Source: Bryoerythrophyllum caledonicum (Eukaryota > Streptophyta > Bryopsida > Pottiales > Pottiaceae). Taken from it: a stretch of DNA of 64,000 nt. Shown here piece by piece: positions 1 to 11,246 of the stretch. The position numbers and the translations under genes are program-made. Every line of letters starts with the position of its first letter. The first letter of the stretch is position 1. The stretch covers positions 17,748,291 through 17,812,290 of the forward strand of contig OZ020515.1 in the NCBI GenBank assembly GCA_963971425.1. Reading direction: 5' to 3'. The notes under the pieces were generated by a model, which made no database searches, was not told the origin of the DNA, and was given only the letters and a program-made list of their open reading frames with translations.

Positions 1-64
1 CACCATAACCACAAGGAAAAACAATATACTACACATTTATACAAAAACAAAAACATCTAATAAC

Positions 65-905
65 ATGAATGCTCTCAATACCCCTACATTGACCAAAAAC
101 ACAAATACTGTGATAACAACACACCCAACCAAAGACCCACATACACACTCAAGCACACATAGTCTCAAAAAAATAATAATAAAGAAACATCCAAAATCCA
201 CACATAAAACAAAAGCTCTAAATCACAACACCAAAACCAAATACACAAGACTCCTACTACTTCTAGGTGGAGACATAGAAACCAATCCAGGACCAATGCC
301 TAACATATTAAAAACACACCCCTCATCACATAAGAAAAATGCCAAAATATACTTTATACCAAATACCATAATATTACATCCGGAATACAAACACATCGCC
401 CAAACATTTGCACCTCTATTAAAAGCAACACATGCACTACATCATTCACACAACACCACACATCCAAATATTGCCCAATACATACAAAAACAAAACATTC
501 ACCCGCCAACACACATATTATATGCTCTAGTAATAACCACCCATCCAAACATAAACGAATGTAAGCATCTTCTAAACCTACAAAACCCGAATACAACCAC
601 ATGGACAGACACACTATTACAAGCTTTATCAATCCTACAAAATCCACCGGAAAGACATCCATATCTCACACCCTTTTACAAAATTCCTTGCAGAAAATGA
701 AAATATCATAAACCATGGAAACTCAATACACAACGAATTATACAACTTCCTACATAGCCAAACAATACCACCCTCAAACAATACAATAAAACAAAAATTC
801 CCATACCTCCCTATCAACCTAATCAACGAAATACTAAAATGTTTAGATTCCATAACAAAATACACCCACCCACCCCCTCCCCCCTCTTCCTTCCCCCGCA
901 AAACC
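65..905 (+). pseudogene. LINE copy 1 N-terminal region: leader peptide, 2A, unknown ~200-aa domain
   Basis: The first open stretch (65-700) has a Thr/Lys/His-rich leader of about 62 residues, a Leu run, the 2A core and then a Met that starts the downstream product. The ~130 residues after the 2A (from MPNILK) align well with copy 2, so they are real coding sequence, but I do not recognise a domain. The frame shifts near 680 and back near 885, where a Pro-rich linker (PPPPPP) leads into the endonuclease. If skipping works as in other 2A elements, the leader would be released as a separate short peptide and the endonuclease-RT polyprotein would begin with Pro. The window starts inside the element, so the true start codon may lie further upstream; the ATG at 65 is only the first in this frame. 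Confidence 0.75.
251..295 (+). other. 2A ribosome-skipping peptide (copy 1)
   Basis: Codons from 251 read LLLLLGGDIETNPGP, followed by Met. This matches the 2A consensus D-(V/I)-E-x-N-P-G-P, with the usual hydrophobic run before it. In 2A peptides the ribosome fails to join the final Gly and Pro, so the bond between codons 290 and 293 would be skipped. 2A motifs at the N-terminus of non-LTR retrotransposons are known in trypanosome L1Tc and in several invertebrate APE-type elements. Confidence 0.9.
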
Positions 906-914
906 AAAACACCA

Positions 915-1750
915 ATACAAACAACAACAATACAAACATCATCACATGGAACGCATCATCCCTCAATACCGCTCTCCCTAGCTTAAAAGCTCTGACCACA
1001 TATACAGAAACGCCACCAGCCCTAATAACCATTCAAGAAACAAAAATATCGGCCACAAAATCTATAAAATACAAACTAAACACATTCCAAGACTACAAAC
1101 TTATCTTTAATAACACACACGCACTAACAAGATGTGTCCAACAATGTAGACCATATACACCGGGTCGCGGTGGCCTCCTTACACTAATATACAAAAAATA
1201 TGCCTTTCCGGGCAACATCAAAAAAATCCCTACCCCAATGCACATATCTCCCTACCTACAAATAATAAAAATTTCTAATCAACCACTACAACCTTGGATA
1301 ATCTTTCACATGTATATGCCATCCCACCTAGATGATACTAGATTTATCATAGACATTCAAAACAATATAACATCACAAATAAATTTAAACCCAAACCATA
1401 CTTACTTGATATGTGGAGACTTTAACAGAGACATAGCACTAATTGGTAGACAAAACGGAAATTATACCACCCCCCTCAAATCATAGACTACCAATGGCGA
1501 CACTTTACAGAAAACCTAAACTTTACCTACATAAAAATGGACACCTAATACTCTGGACAAGGAGGCTATAACTATAGTGATTGGAGCCTTATAGACGACT
1601 TCTACATAAACACAAATAATAATACACAATACACCTCTACTACAAACAAAGACATTATTCTAAACTCGGACCACTCACCCATACAACTCCACATCCCCAA
1701 TAACATACTAATAAGTCGTACCCCTATAAACACAAATAATACTACTATAC
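915..1750 (+). pseudogene. LINE copy 1 APE-type endonuclease domain (5' part of polyprotein)
   Basis: Apurinic-endonuclease-like domain that nicks target DNA to prime reverse transcription. Visible motifs in order: ITWNASSLNT (N of the first motif), IQETKI (metal-binding E), RGGLLTLI, MYMPSH, GDFNRD (D and N of the active site), NYSDWSLID and SDHSPI with the catalytic D-H pair. Copy 1 keeps the final SDH, which copy 2 has lost. A frameshift near 1480 and a stop near 1549 break the frame. E1 is inserted just after the domain. The linker resumes at 5657 after the insertion. Confidence 0.85.
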
Positions 1751-1755
1751 GTATA

Positions 1756-2275
1756 TGTGGGACTCCGTTCCCACATGGTGCCGGACGTTACCCTTATATT
1801 TCGGCCAAAACAAAAAAATTAGTTAAGTAGTTATGCTAGTTCGGTCTAAGGAACAACATATAGTCTTGATGAAAGAATAAAGTCGGAGGAGACGATCCGC
1901 AAACCCTAATTAAGCCTAAAACTGTCAAATACGGAACCGAAGCAGTTACCGGGATTCCGGGTCAGGTAGTTATCCGGAACTGCCACCATCAACCGTCATC
2001 ATGATACTGTACTAAGGGTCCGACTACTTGAAGCTGGGGTTTGGAGGGATACTCTTTCTTCTCACTTTGTCATCCCGTGCCTCGGCTTGTTCTTTCTTTT
2101 GCTCTCGCTTTTCCTCTCGCTTTTCCTCTCGCTCTTACGATTTTCCGAACCGCTTGCCGTTAGGGTTTGGAGAATCAGACAGTTAGAACGGACGTGTGTC
2201 CGTTAGGGAGGCCTTTTGTGAGGACGGTGCGTGCAGGGACAACCTCGAGAGATAGTGAGGTGATAGTCTGATTCC
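1756..2275 (+). other. E1 leader with terminal hairpin and CT-rich repeat
   Basis: The first 20 bases fold on themselves: TGTGGGA, a 6-base loop and TCCCACA. E3 starts with a different but equally self-complementary hairpin. Near 1835-1850 the stretch CAAAAAAATTAGTTAA is shared with E3. At 2100-2140 a 12-bp unit (TTCCTCTCGCTT) is repeated about three times. Plain 5' leader; no other gene seen. Confidence 0.5.
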
Positions 2276-4335
2276 ATGAAGCCTATGCTGATGGCCAAGA
2301 AGAAGAGAACGGACAGAGACGAGCGTGGCCGGAGAGATGAGGAGCCGGCAGTTGCACTGCCCCCCTTAACCCGCGTTCTACCGGAAATCCCAGAAGACCC
2401 GGAGGAACTCGGTATGCTGAAGAACAGCCTGAAGTATATGGGCTGTGAGGGTTTGCTCGAGGTTCCGTAGGGCATCCAAGAGGAGGTCTACGTCCGGGAG
2501 CTTGTCGGGACGCCAGACGAGAAGTACAAGGGTCTGATGAGGGCCCATCTTGAAGTCTGGGGCGTCCCGGAGTGGTCTCAGGCCTACGATTTCCGGGCTC
2601 GCCGCACCAAGGTGGTAGAACGGCGGGATGAGTTCTTGGCGGAGGAGTTCGGAGGACCAGTAGACCCGAAGGATGGCTACAACCTCCAAGACCTTCGGCA
2701 CCAGGATGCCCTACTCGTGCTAGGGTTTTTAAACCCTATCTTCCATCCGGAAAAGCCGAAACGGGTGGTGGCGAAGTGGGCCTGCACTTTCCTCGAAGCA
2801 CTCCGGGGAAAGATCGTCGTCGACTGGGGAACGTTGATGACCGACCTAATCAACCGGTTGGTCGCCAATCTCCAGAAGGTGAAGAAATCGGCAACACCGC
2901 TGGCCTCGTACATGGTGCATCTTTATGCGCACCACCAGCAACTCACTCAAGCGGAAGTCCAGCACTACGACGATGTGCTTAACTTCCAAAGGTATGGAGG
3001 GGACGAGTCGGAGGAAGAGGAGTCTGGAGGGAAGGAGCCTGTGCCGGAAGCAGCAACCACGGGAACTCCGGAGGGCCGGAAGGCTCCCAAGAGACCTCGG
3101 GGGAAGGAGCCCGAGGCGGAGAGTCCGGAAATACGCAGCTCCTCGGCATCATCCGGAGAAGACGAGTCCGGGCCGTTGGAGGGAACCAGCCGGAAGAGGA
3201 GGAAGGTCGACAAGAGCGATTCCAAAGGCCAGCTCAAACTGATGGATGAGCTCACCCGGGATATTGGCTGGAGAGTTGGGCTCCTTAAGAAGACCAACTA
3301 CATCATCACCACCAGCGTGGAGCAAATGTTCCGAAGCCTGGACGTCGACCGGCTAGAGGACACCATCACCAGGGTGGAGGAGCTCCGGAACCGGGAGACG
3401 GATGCGAAGGCGCTGCATACCCAACTCTCCTCCATGTACAAGGCCAGTACGGACATGGAGAAGAAAATGAAGCGTTACCTCGCCGAAGCAGCCCTGGCGG
3501 TGACAGCCCGGAAGGAAGCTGAGGCGAAAGCCCTTGCTTCCGCAGCAGCCCTAACGGAGGTCCGGGCGGCCTTGCAAATTCCGGTCGACGTGGTCAACCG
3601 GAGCCGACTCTTCACCGAACTGGTGGAGAAGAAGGAGAAGGTCACTAGGGCCAACATCATCTGGTTTCTCCTAGACCAAGCGGAGAAGATGGGCCGGACC
3701 TGGGACTAGATGAAGATGTTGGTCGACAACGTCACCGTGGAGCCTCCGGAAGATCCAACAGCACCTGGGCCGGACAGCACCACGACCCCAATATGGACCA
3801 CAACCTCTCCAGGACCTCCGGCCAACTCCACTCCAGCTCCGGGCACGTCAGCAAATCCGGAGTCGCTAGACACTCTGTCACCCCAGACGCCAGCGGAGGG
3901 CATCGTACTTCCCAACCCAAGTACGAGTGAGATCCTGAAGACCCTGCCGGATCTCCTGTTGCCACCCAACATGCGTCTGCCAGATCCTCCGGCGGAAGGC
4001 GGCGTCCCTGTCCCATCAAGGTCCATCTCCCGGAGGTTGGCGTCCGGACCAAGGAGTCCTTTCGGAAGCTACAGGGACCTGGTCTAAGAGACCAAGTCAG
4101 CTTCCGCGACGGAAATACCAACACCCCCGGTCCCGGAAGGATCACCGGAACAGTCCCCTGCACCGCCGGACGCCAGTACTCCGGGGATGGCTGCACCTCC
4201 AACCGCTCGACCATCAATCCGGAAGACCGACCTTTCATCTGCAACGTCGAAGAAGGCGAAGGGCAAGTCACGCGTTCCGGTGGAGATTTTCCCCTCCCGC
4301 CGGAGTGGGAGAAATCGGGGTCCAAGTGCTCCCAC
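2276..4335 (+). pseudogene. E1-encoded coiled-coil protein, unknown function (family shared by E1, E2, E3)
   Basis: A GC-rich coding stretch, unlike the AC-rich LINE around it. Parts in order: a basic start (KKKRTDRDERGRR), the family motif IPEDPEELGML ending MGC, a conserved block around GYNLQDLRHQD and a helical stretch ending MVHLYAHHQQ, an acidic/Ser linker with a KRRK basic cluster, and a long Ala/Glu/Lys coiled coil followed by a Pro/Thr-rich tail. The same order is seen in E2 and, more decayed, in E3. The central block resembles plant 'transposase-like/gag-like' proteins of LTR elements only in general style; I cannot name the family. It is broken. A role as a structural or DNA-binding protein of the parent retroelement is inference. 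Confidence 0.6.
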
Positions 4336-5651
4336 TTAGGATTACTTAGGTTGTATGTTTCTTTTTCTCCTTTTCTTAGGGTTAGAGTCCGGATCAGGAG
4401 TGACTAACGATGGGGCCCCAAGTGCACCCGGCTGCTACCGGAATCAATAGCCAGGTTTTGTTAGATAAGGAATTCCGGAGGCCGGAACTGTTCCGAGATT
4501 TTAGGATCTGAGATCCGATCTGGGACTTTTCCGGATTTCTCGGATCTTTTAGATAAGATCTAGCGGATTTTCCGTAGGCATAGGTAGAAGGAAATCTGAA
4601 TTTAGAGAATTTAGAGAGTATTTAGTAGTGAGGTTTTGGGAAAAACCTTTATCTTGTTCATTTCACTCGGAAATATACGTTACCCTTTTGCACTAGATTT
4701 GCTACCTTGTGTTTTGTTGTGACGTGTGGATCCTGTGAGTGACGGATCCATTCCTGAGGGTATGGTTGTGTGAGTAATTCTTCCGGAATAGGGTAATTCA
4801 CTTGTTTCGCCGGAGGGGGAAGTTATCGAGGGCAGTGTTAGGAGATCGCCCGGGAGAGCTGGAGAGAACTATTGCAGAGGTGTTCCTGGTAGTCTCCAGG
4901 GTCCGGAAGTAGCCACGAGGGGAAGAGATGAACTGCAGAGTTGTTCCTGGTAATCTCTAGTTTACGGAAGAAACCGTGCTAAACTGGATTCCGGTCAATA
5001 CCGGAGTTCTCCCCTAAGATAGAAAAAAGCCTGATACCAATACCTAGATGGAATAACCATAGCGAACCGTGAGTCTTTACTACGGAGAATTACAACCATG
5101 CCCCCCCCCTCGAATGTCGTTGTAGCCGGATTAGTCTTTGTGTGACCGCATCCGGAAGGCCTTCCGTATGTCGTGAGAGCCGACGTCCGGCAGCAACAAT
5201 CAAATTACCAGTTAGCATAGTAGGGAGAGTGGTGTTTGGTCACTATAAGTTCCGGACAGTGGGTGCCTAGCCACTTTAAGTCACAGGGCAGTGGGAAACC
5301 CAACCACTTACACAAAACACGGTCAGTGGACTTCGGCCACTCGCTTAAAAACTCCAGGAGACTCTTTGAGGAGGAACAGAGACAAATCAAACTACCCTCC
5401 AGATTTCCGGAACCTACTCTCCGGAAACCATTGTAAGTAATCCGGATTCCGGAAGGATCCGAATCTAACCTAAGTAAGTAAAGACTATAGCTAACCCGTA
5501 ACCGAATTGCTCTGTTAAGCTTAGTAATCCAGAGTATTGGAAAGAAGATATTTAGGTCTCTGTGGGAACGAAACCGGAGCGGTTACTTTGGAAAGCTCTT
5601 AGTGACGATTGGGAGCATTCCGAAGGAATACTCTCTCTACGAACTGCAAGA
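4336..5651 (+). other. E1 3' untranslated part
   Basis: About 1.3 kb with no convincing coding frame. Rich in TCCGGA (BspEI-like) motifs, which recur through E1 and into E3. A C9 run lies at 5101-5109. Two similar ~65-bp stretches sit near 4855 and 4925 (both with GCAGAG-TGTTCCTGGTA). The CTCTGTGGGAACGAA motif lies at about 5556-5570, near the 3' terminus. Confidence 0.45.
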
Positions 5652-5656
5652 GTATA

Positions 5657-7977
5657 CTTAATCCCATTCCAAAAGATAATTTAGAAAAATTCAACACAAA
5701 GTTCTTTGAAGAGAACTCCATACAAATTGACTCTCTCATAAACATACTGGAAAACAATAACCAACTCAACCAAACACAATGGCATGAAGCATGCCACACC
5801 CTAGACACACTCATCAACAATATCTCTAATACAGTAGAACAAACTTGCAAAGCCCAACCAATACCACAAATGACAAACCGAACATCACAACAAGGAGGTT
5901 ATTTACCCCGTAAACTTTCCAAAATTTGGAAACAACATCTAACTTCATACCATATAATACGAAAAACCATCAGAACGGTAAAAAACAACCCACAATGGCG
6001 TAACCATCCCATATGTAATGAACTACTAGCTTTACACCACACTCAAATCCCTGCTCCACCCCCCCCGGAACTTTCCCATCATACATGGATAAAAGACATT
6101 GCATTAATCGCAAAAAATACCAATATTCAAGCCCGGAAAATAACTACAAAATATTCAAAAGACAATATTAAAAAAGCCATCTCAAAATACAGACAATTAT
6201 ACGAAACTAGCCCTAAGAAAATAAATAGGAAAGTTTTTAAAAAACTAGAAACCCCACCACTAGATTGTATCACAGATCAATATAACAACATTCTAACTAG
6301 CCCGGAAGACATCGCAAACGAAATATACAACCAACAGACAAAAATCAACAGACTCACAATACCAACATGCAACTACCAACCACAACACTGAGCCGAATGC
6401 ACATGTGCAGTGCGTCAGTACCCATGGCATGACCTCGACGGGTTTACTTTAGACAAACGAGGTGAACCAGAAATTCCATTACACACATACTTCAATAGAG
6501 CTATATATGAGACATGTCTCCACAATCTTGGAAACAACAAAACCCCAGGGCCAGATCGCATACCGAATTCAATACTCAAACACATGCCCCCAAGATATAA
6601 TAAATTACTATTTCTTTTCTTTTCTCATTGCTATAAACAAAAACAAATACCAGCCTCGTGGAAAACAAGTGCAACAATCTTACTGTACAAAAAGGTGATC
6701 CCTCAATTCTACCAAATCATAGACCAATTGCATTAGCCAACACAACATATAAATTCTTTACTAGTACACTCACCTATATATTATCCTCATACGGTGAAAA
6801 TTTCAAAATTCTACACGATAGCCAAGAAGGATTTAGAACAGAAAGAAGTACCTCTAGACAAATACAAACAACAATAGCTGCACTAGAAGACGAAAAATTC
6901 ACAAACCAAGACATATATGTTTTATATGTTGACTTCAAAAACGCATTTGGATCCATAGACCACGCCTGTCTATTGGCAATAATGACTGATGTTGGATACC
7001 CCAAAGATGCAATTACACTAGTTGGAAATATATACTCCCAATCATCTACTTACTACACCGGAGAACACTTTGGTAAAACTAAGTCCATCCCCATCCATAG
7101 AGGCACTATACAAGGAGACACCCTTAGTCCATACCTATTCATAATATTTTTAGAGCCACTACTTAGATGGCTAGAGCGAGGCAACTATGGATACACATTT
7201 GGTACATCACAAATCACCATAAACTCCGCCGCATATGCCAATGACCTTGCTACTATAACTAACAAAATCACATCCCTACAAACACAGATTGATAAAATCG
7301 ATAGATACTATAAATGGACGGGTATGGACGTAGGCGTCCCAAAATGCGCTGCTACTGGATGCCCAAACAAATCCAAAATAAATCCAACTACATTTAAAGC
7401 CCTAATGCAAGCTTCTAACATTAACTACCGTGGTCAACCAATCCCCATACTACACCAAAATGAGTCATATGTATGCCTAGGCACAAATCTTGTCCCCTCT
7501 CTAAAATGGAAAATCCAAACCCACACTACAACCACAAAACTCATTAAACAATGCAAAGAATTAACAACATGCCCGGCCACTATGAAACAAAAAATTAAAA
7601 TGGTTGACACCGTAATACGCCCAGGAATAGCATACAGCTTTTACGCAGTACCATACTCTATGCCAGCCATTAAAAAACTGGACCAAAAAATTATAGCCAT
7701 ACAAAAAACCATCTGTGGAATGCCCAACTGCATGTCAAACGCAATAACCCAACTCCCACATAACCTATTTGGACTTGAAGCTTTCTCTCTTAGAAATGCC
7801 TATCTACGATGTATAGGGGAACAACTACAAAACGCCCTAATTGACAAAGGTAGACTCGGAAAAATATATAATAGGCTCACTCACTATGTTCTTGCTCAAT
7901 ACGGTGGTGCCGACAATATACCTAGAATTAAAAAAACGGATTGCATAAGATCACCAATAACTCGCACACTGTTCTAA
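5657..7977 (+). pseudogene. LINE copy 1 linker and reverse transcriptase
   Basis: Continuation of the LINE polyprotein after E1. A ~240-residue linker (to about 6390) is followed by the RT fingers and palm. The RT copies element RNA at the nicked target. Motifs: KTPGPDRIPNSIL (motif 1/2 region), HRPIALANT, motif A LYVDFKNAFGSIDH with the first catalytic Asp, motif B GTIQGDTLSPYLF, and motif C reading YANDL instead of YADDL, so one catalytic Asp is replaced by Asn in this copy. The thumb region follows to about 7977. A stop lies near 6389 and frameshifts near 6690 and 7960. Copy 2 has the intact YADDL, so copy 1 is dead at the RT. Confidence 0.92.
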
Positions 7978-10900
7978 AATTAAAATACGTAGCTAAAGTT
8001 CACCTTAAAAGCACACTGCCAAATTTTCTTTTTAACTCTACACCACTAGAAGCAACTTGGCGACAAGAAACACAAAACCATAACACACTCAACGCCCAAC
8101 TCTCACAAAAACTTTTACACAAACTCCTCTCTAAAAACATTTTCGAATTAAAACAAATTACTCTACCAAACGGCACACACATCATGAATTATGAGGACTT
8201 CAAAACCTTCCACTTCACCCCATCCAAACTAATCAAAAGCGCCCTAAATGTGGCCAAACAACTTTTTTGCCATCCAACATGCCCCACTTCATGTGATACC
8301 GCTTGCAACATACACCCATACTCTTACATACTCCAAGACCCATTCATCACAACCAATAACAACATCCCCCCAAGAACTACCCTACCACCAATACATCCCC
8401 CCAACCCCTTATATCCATACCACCCCCGCCCCCCAACATACATCACCAAAAATCCTACCACACACCCCATTAATAACATCATACAACATAAACGTATACA
8501 ACATATAGATAATAACATAATACAAAATACCTACACAAAATACCTATGCCAATGGCAACACGACAACAACACATTCAATAAATGGCTCCCACAAAGAAAC
8601 CTCTTCCCAAGACACCACTGTAACACCTCCACAAATAACACCGAAAAACTAAAGCAATATTACCAAAGAATCCAAAATAAATTCTACTCGGAGATAATTC
8701 AAGCCCACCACCCTCAAGAACAATTACAAGACTCCAGATCTGTAACTCTGCCTATAATCATCCCACTCTTAAACATCTACACAACGGAATGTAACCCCAA
8801 AAAAGATATTATCACAATTTCAAACACAATCAAAATAGAGAACAATCAAGCCCATTTATATGAAGAAAATGGCCACCATTTTCACACTATTTCCACTACT
8901 AGACTCCAATGGCTATGGAACCAATACAACATGAAACTACAAACCCCTACAAACATTGAACCAGTAACAAAACCATTCGAAACCGAATTAATTTGGTTAT
9001 ATCAAAGATATAAATACCGCATCCCCAAAAATAACCCCCTCAAAAGTGCACAATACACAATACCCACACCTATTCTAGACTCATTAATCTCATCCTTTAA
9101 CATAGAACAATCATACTTCTCCTCCCCCGTCACATGCTCCACTAAATTAAAAAAATTCTACTCACCCTTTGAAAGAGACAAAATATTTGGCTCCTTGGGC
9201 AAGGCCTTTGACTCTAAATGGGCCGGTAAGGGTATAGCTCACCCCCACAATGAAGAGGAAACACAACAAGCAATACACTGGGCCCGTCTTGCCGCCAAAA
9301 ATGACCCACAACACACATCTACACTCATTATCACACCAGACAAAAATTGGTACCAAAACTTTAATCCACAATCAAGCCCATTTGCAAACTCCCATATCAT
9401 TGCTATATTTGAAGCAGACACAATTACATACGAAGAACCTACTATCCCACCTGAACTAAAAAAGCCCAGAATTGAACCATCTACATTACAAGTATTATGC
9501 GTCCACCACCAAAACCAGACCCTTGGCACCCTAGAACAGCTTGCAGAACTCACCGCCATAGCAAAAACTCTTAACATAAACCGGCTACACACAAAGTTGG
9601 CCACACCCACACCTATACCAACACCCGTGAACAGAAACAAAAAATGGTCAAAACTAAATCACAACAACAACATACTAGATTACACCCTATCACCCCCACC
9701 CCTCTCAGACTTCCAAACTACTACCTCACCAAAATTTAACCCCGCATATAGCTATTATACCGATGGATCCTTCAAACCACCAGAACAGATTAGTCCAGGC
9801 AATTGGCGTAGGGAAAAAGCCGGATATGGAATATTCAATCCTACTAAAGAAATCAAATTAGCCAAAAGATTGCATGGATTACAAAATATCCTTAGAGCTT
9901 AACTCATGACCATCCACAAAACACTGGAAATTATCACAACAAAATACAACAATGAGCCAGCGCACATATTCACAGACTGTATTAACACACTATACTTATT
10001 AAACACTCAAATAACACATCCCACCCTCCACAATAGCCACCCCGACCAAATCATACTAAAATCTATGATCCAAATGTTACTTAAACAAAGACAAACCACA
10101 ACCATCCACAAAGTTTGAGCCCACGCCGACATTGATGGTAACGAACAAGCGGATAAACTAGCAAAAGAGGGCCGAGAAAAATCACACAAAAATGCCAAAG
10201 ACCCACACAAACATGCCCACGCCACCCCATATTACTTCCAAAAAGACAACTGGCCCTCCAAAGAAGACACCCCCGATAAAGGGCCGGTTAGATTTATGAG
10301 CAAATACCTTAAAAAACAAGACCTATATAATAACCTAGACACAATCTCAGATAACTTCCCTAACATAGAAAAGTGGACTAACAACAACAACATAGACAAT
10401 GAACTCTCTACAAATTTCTGGAAAAACCCCATCATCACCGACTCACAAATAACATGCCTTATCAAATTCCGAACCGGACAATACATGGGAAACGCCCGAA
10501 AACAACTCTTCTTTGGTATAAAAAGATTTCCATCCATAACCTGTCCAATATGCACATCCACGGATCCCGACACATGGCTCCATGTTCTACTTAAATGTCA
10601 TAACCACCACATACACTCCTTAATTGTCAAAAGACATAACAAAGCTGTATGGGAAATCCGTAAATTAATCACCTCCCATAACAAATCAAGATGTTTCATC
10701 TTCATGAATGCCGGCACCTTTAATAACAACCCACAAGAAAATACGGTCCCCCCATGGCTACTCCCATGTACATGTGAAACTCAAAGATGCCACTGTAATG
10801 CTCGACTCAAACCGGACATACTCTGCATTAGAGGCCTACCATTCAATGACCCCCCACCCGACCACATAAACCAAGACTACACGATTCAATTCATCGAATT

Positions 10901-11246
10901 TACATACTGTAATGATAGATTTTCCCCTGAAACAATTGACAACAAAATAAATAAATACCAACCCCTTATTGACGACATCACTGCCCTCGGATGGAAAGTA
11001 GACCCCCTTATGGTAATTACTGCCGGCGCTCGCGCCACCACCTTTATCCCATCTATTAAAACCCTAGAAGATACCTCAAAATCCCTATTAATACAATTAG
11101 AAACACTTTCAAGAATATTAACGTCATTGCCATACAACACGCTATGTCCATCCTTTTACATAAACGTAAAATTGAAAACAACCAAACCCTTCCCGACATG
11201 CATGACCCCCCATAAAACCTCCTCTTTATTTTTAATCTTTCCATGA
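7941..11246 (+). pseudogene. LINE copy 1 C-terminal region: connector, RNase H, zinc knuckle
   Basis: A ~580-residue connector leads to an RNase H domain: YYTDGSF (first Asp) at about 9755, ILRA then a stop where copy 2 has AELMAI (the Glu motif), FTDC at about 9970 (Asp), and GNEQADKLA at about 10140 (last Asp). After it comes CPICTSTDPDTWLHVLLKC at about 10545, a C-x2-C-x7-H-x4-C zinc-binding motif of the kind found at the end of many plant and I-like RT proteins. The frame ends at a TGA at 11244-11246. Stops lie near 9901 and 10117. RNase H would remove the RNA template during cDNA synthesis. Confidence 0.88.

Larger units (their letters stand above)
1756..5651 (+). mobile_element. LTR-like unit E1 (probable giant solo LTR carrying an ORF), nested in LINE copy 1
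   Basis: The boundaries are set by comparing LINE copy 1 with uninterrupted copy 2: the 5-bp target GTATA is repeated at 1751-1755 and 5652-5656. The unit starts TGTGGGACTC and ends AACTGCAAGA. This end aligns with those of E2 and E3 (consensus ACTACGACA). About 100 bp before the 3' end it carries CTCTGTGGGAACGAA, a motif I associate with the 3' part of plant Tat/Athila-type LTRs. No direct repeat joins the two ends and no internal retrotransposon genes are visible, so a solo LTR fits best; a DNA transposon with ~10-bp inverted ends is the alternative. It holds one coding region. It looks broken, with a few interruptions. The duplication is still perfect, so the insertion is not very old. Confidence 0.72.

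Noticed and set aside
1756-5651. E1 as a full LTR retrotransposon with two LTRs
   Set aside because: No direct repeat joins the two ends and no gag-pol is visible; solo LTR or a separate transposon type fits better.
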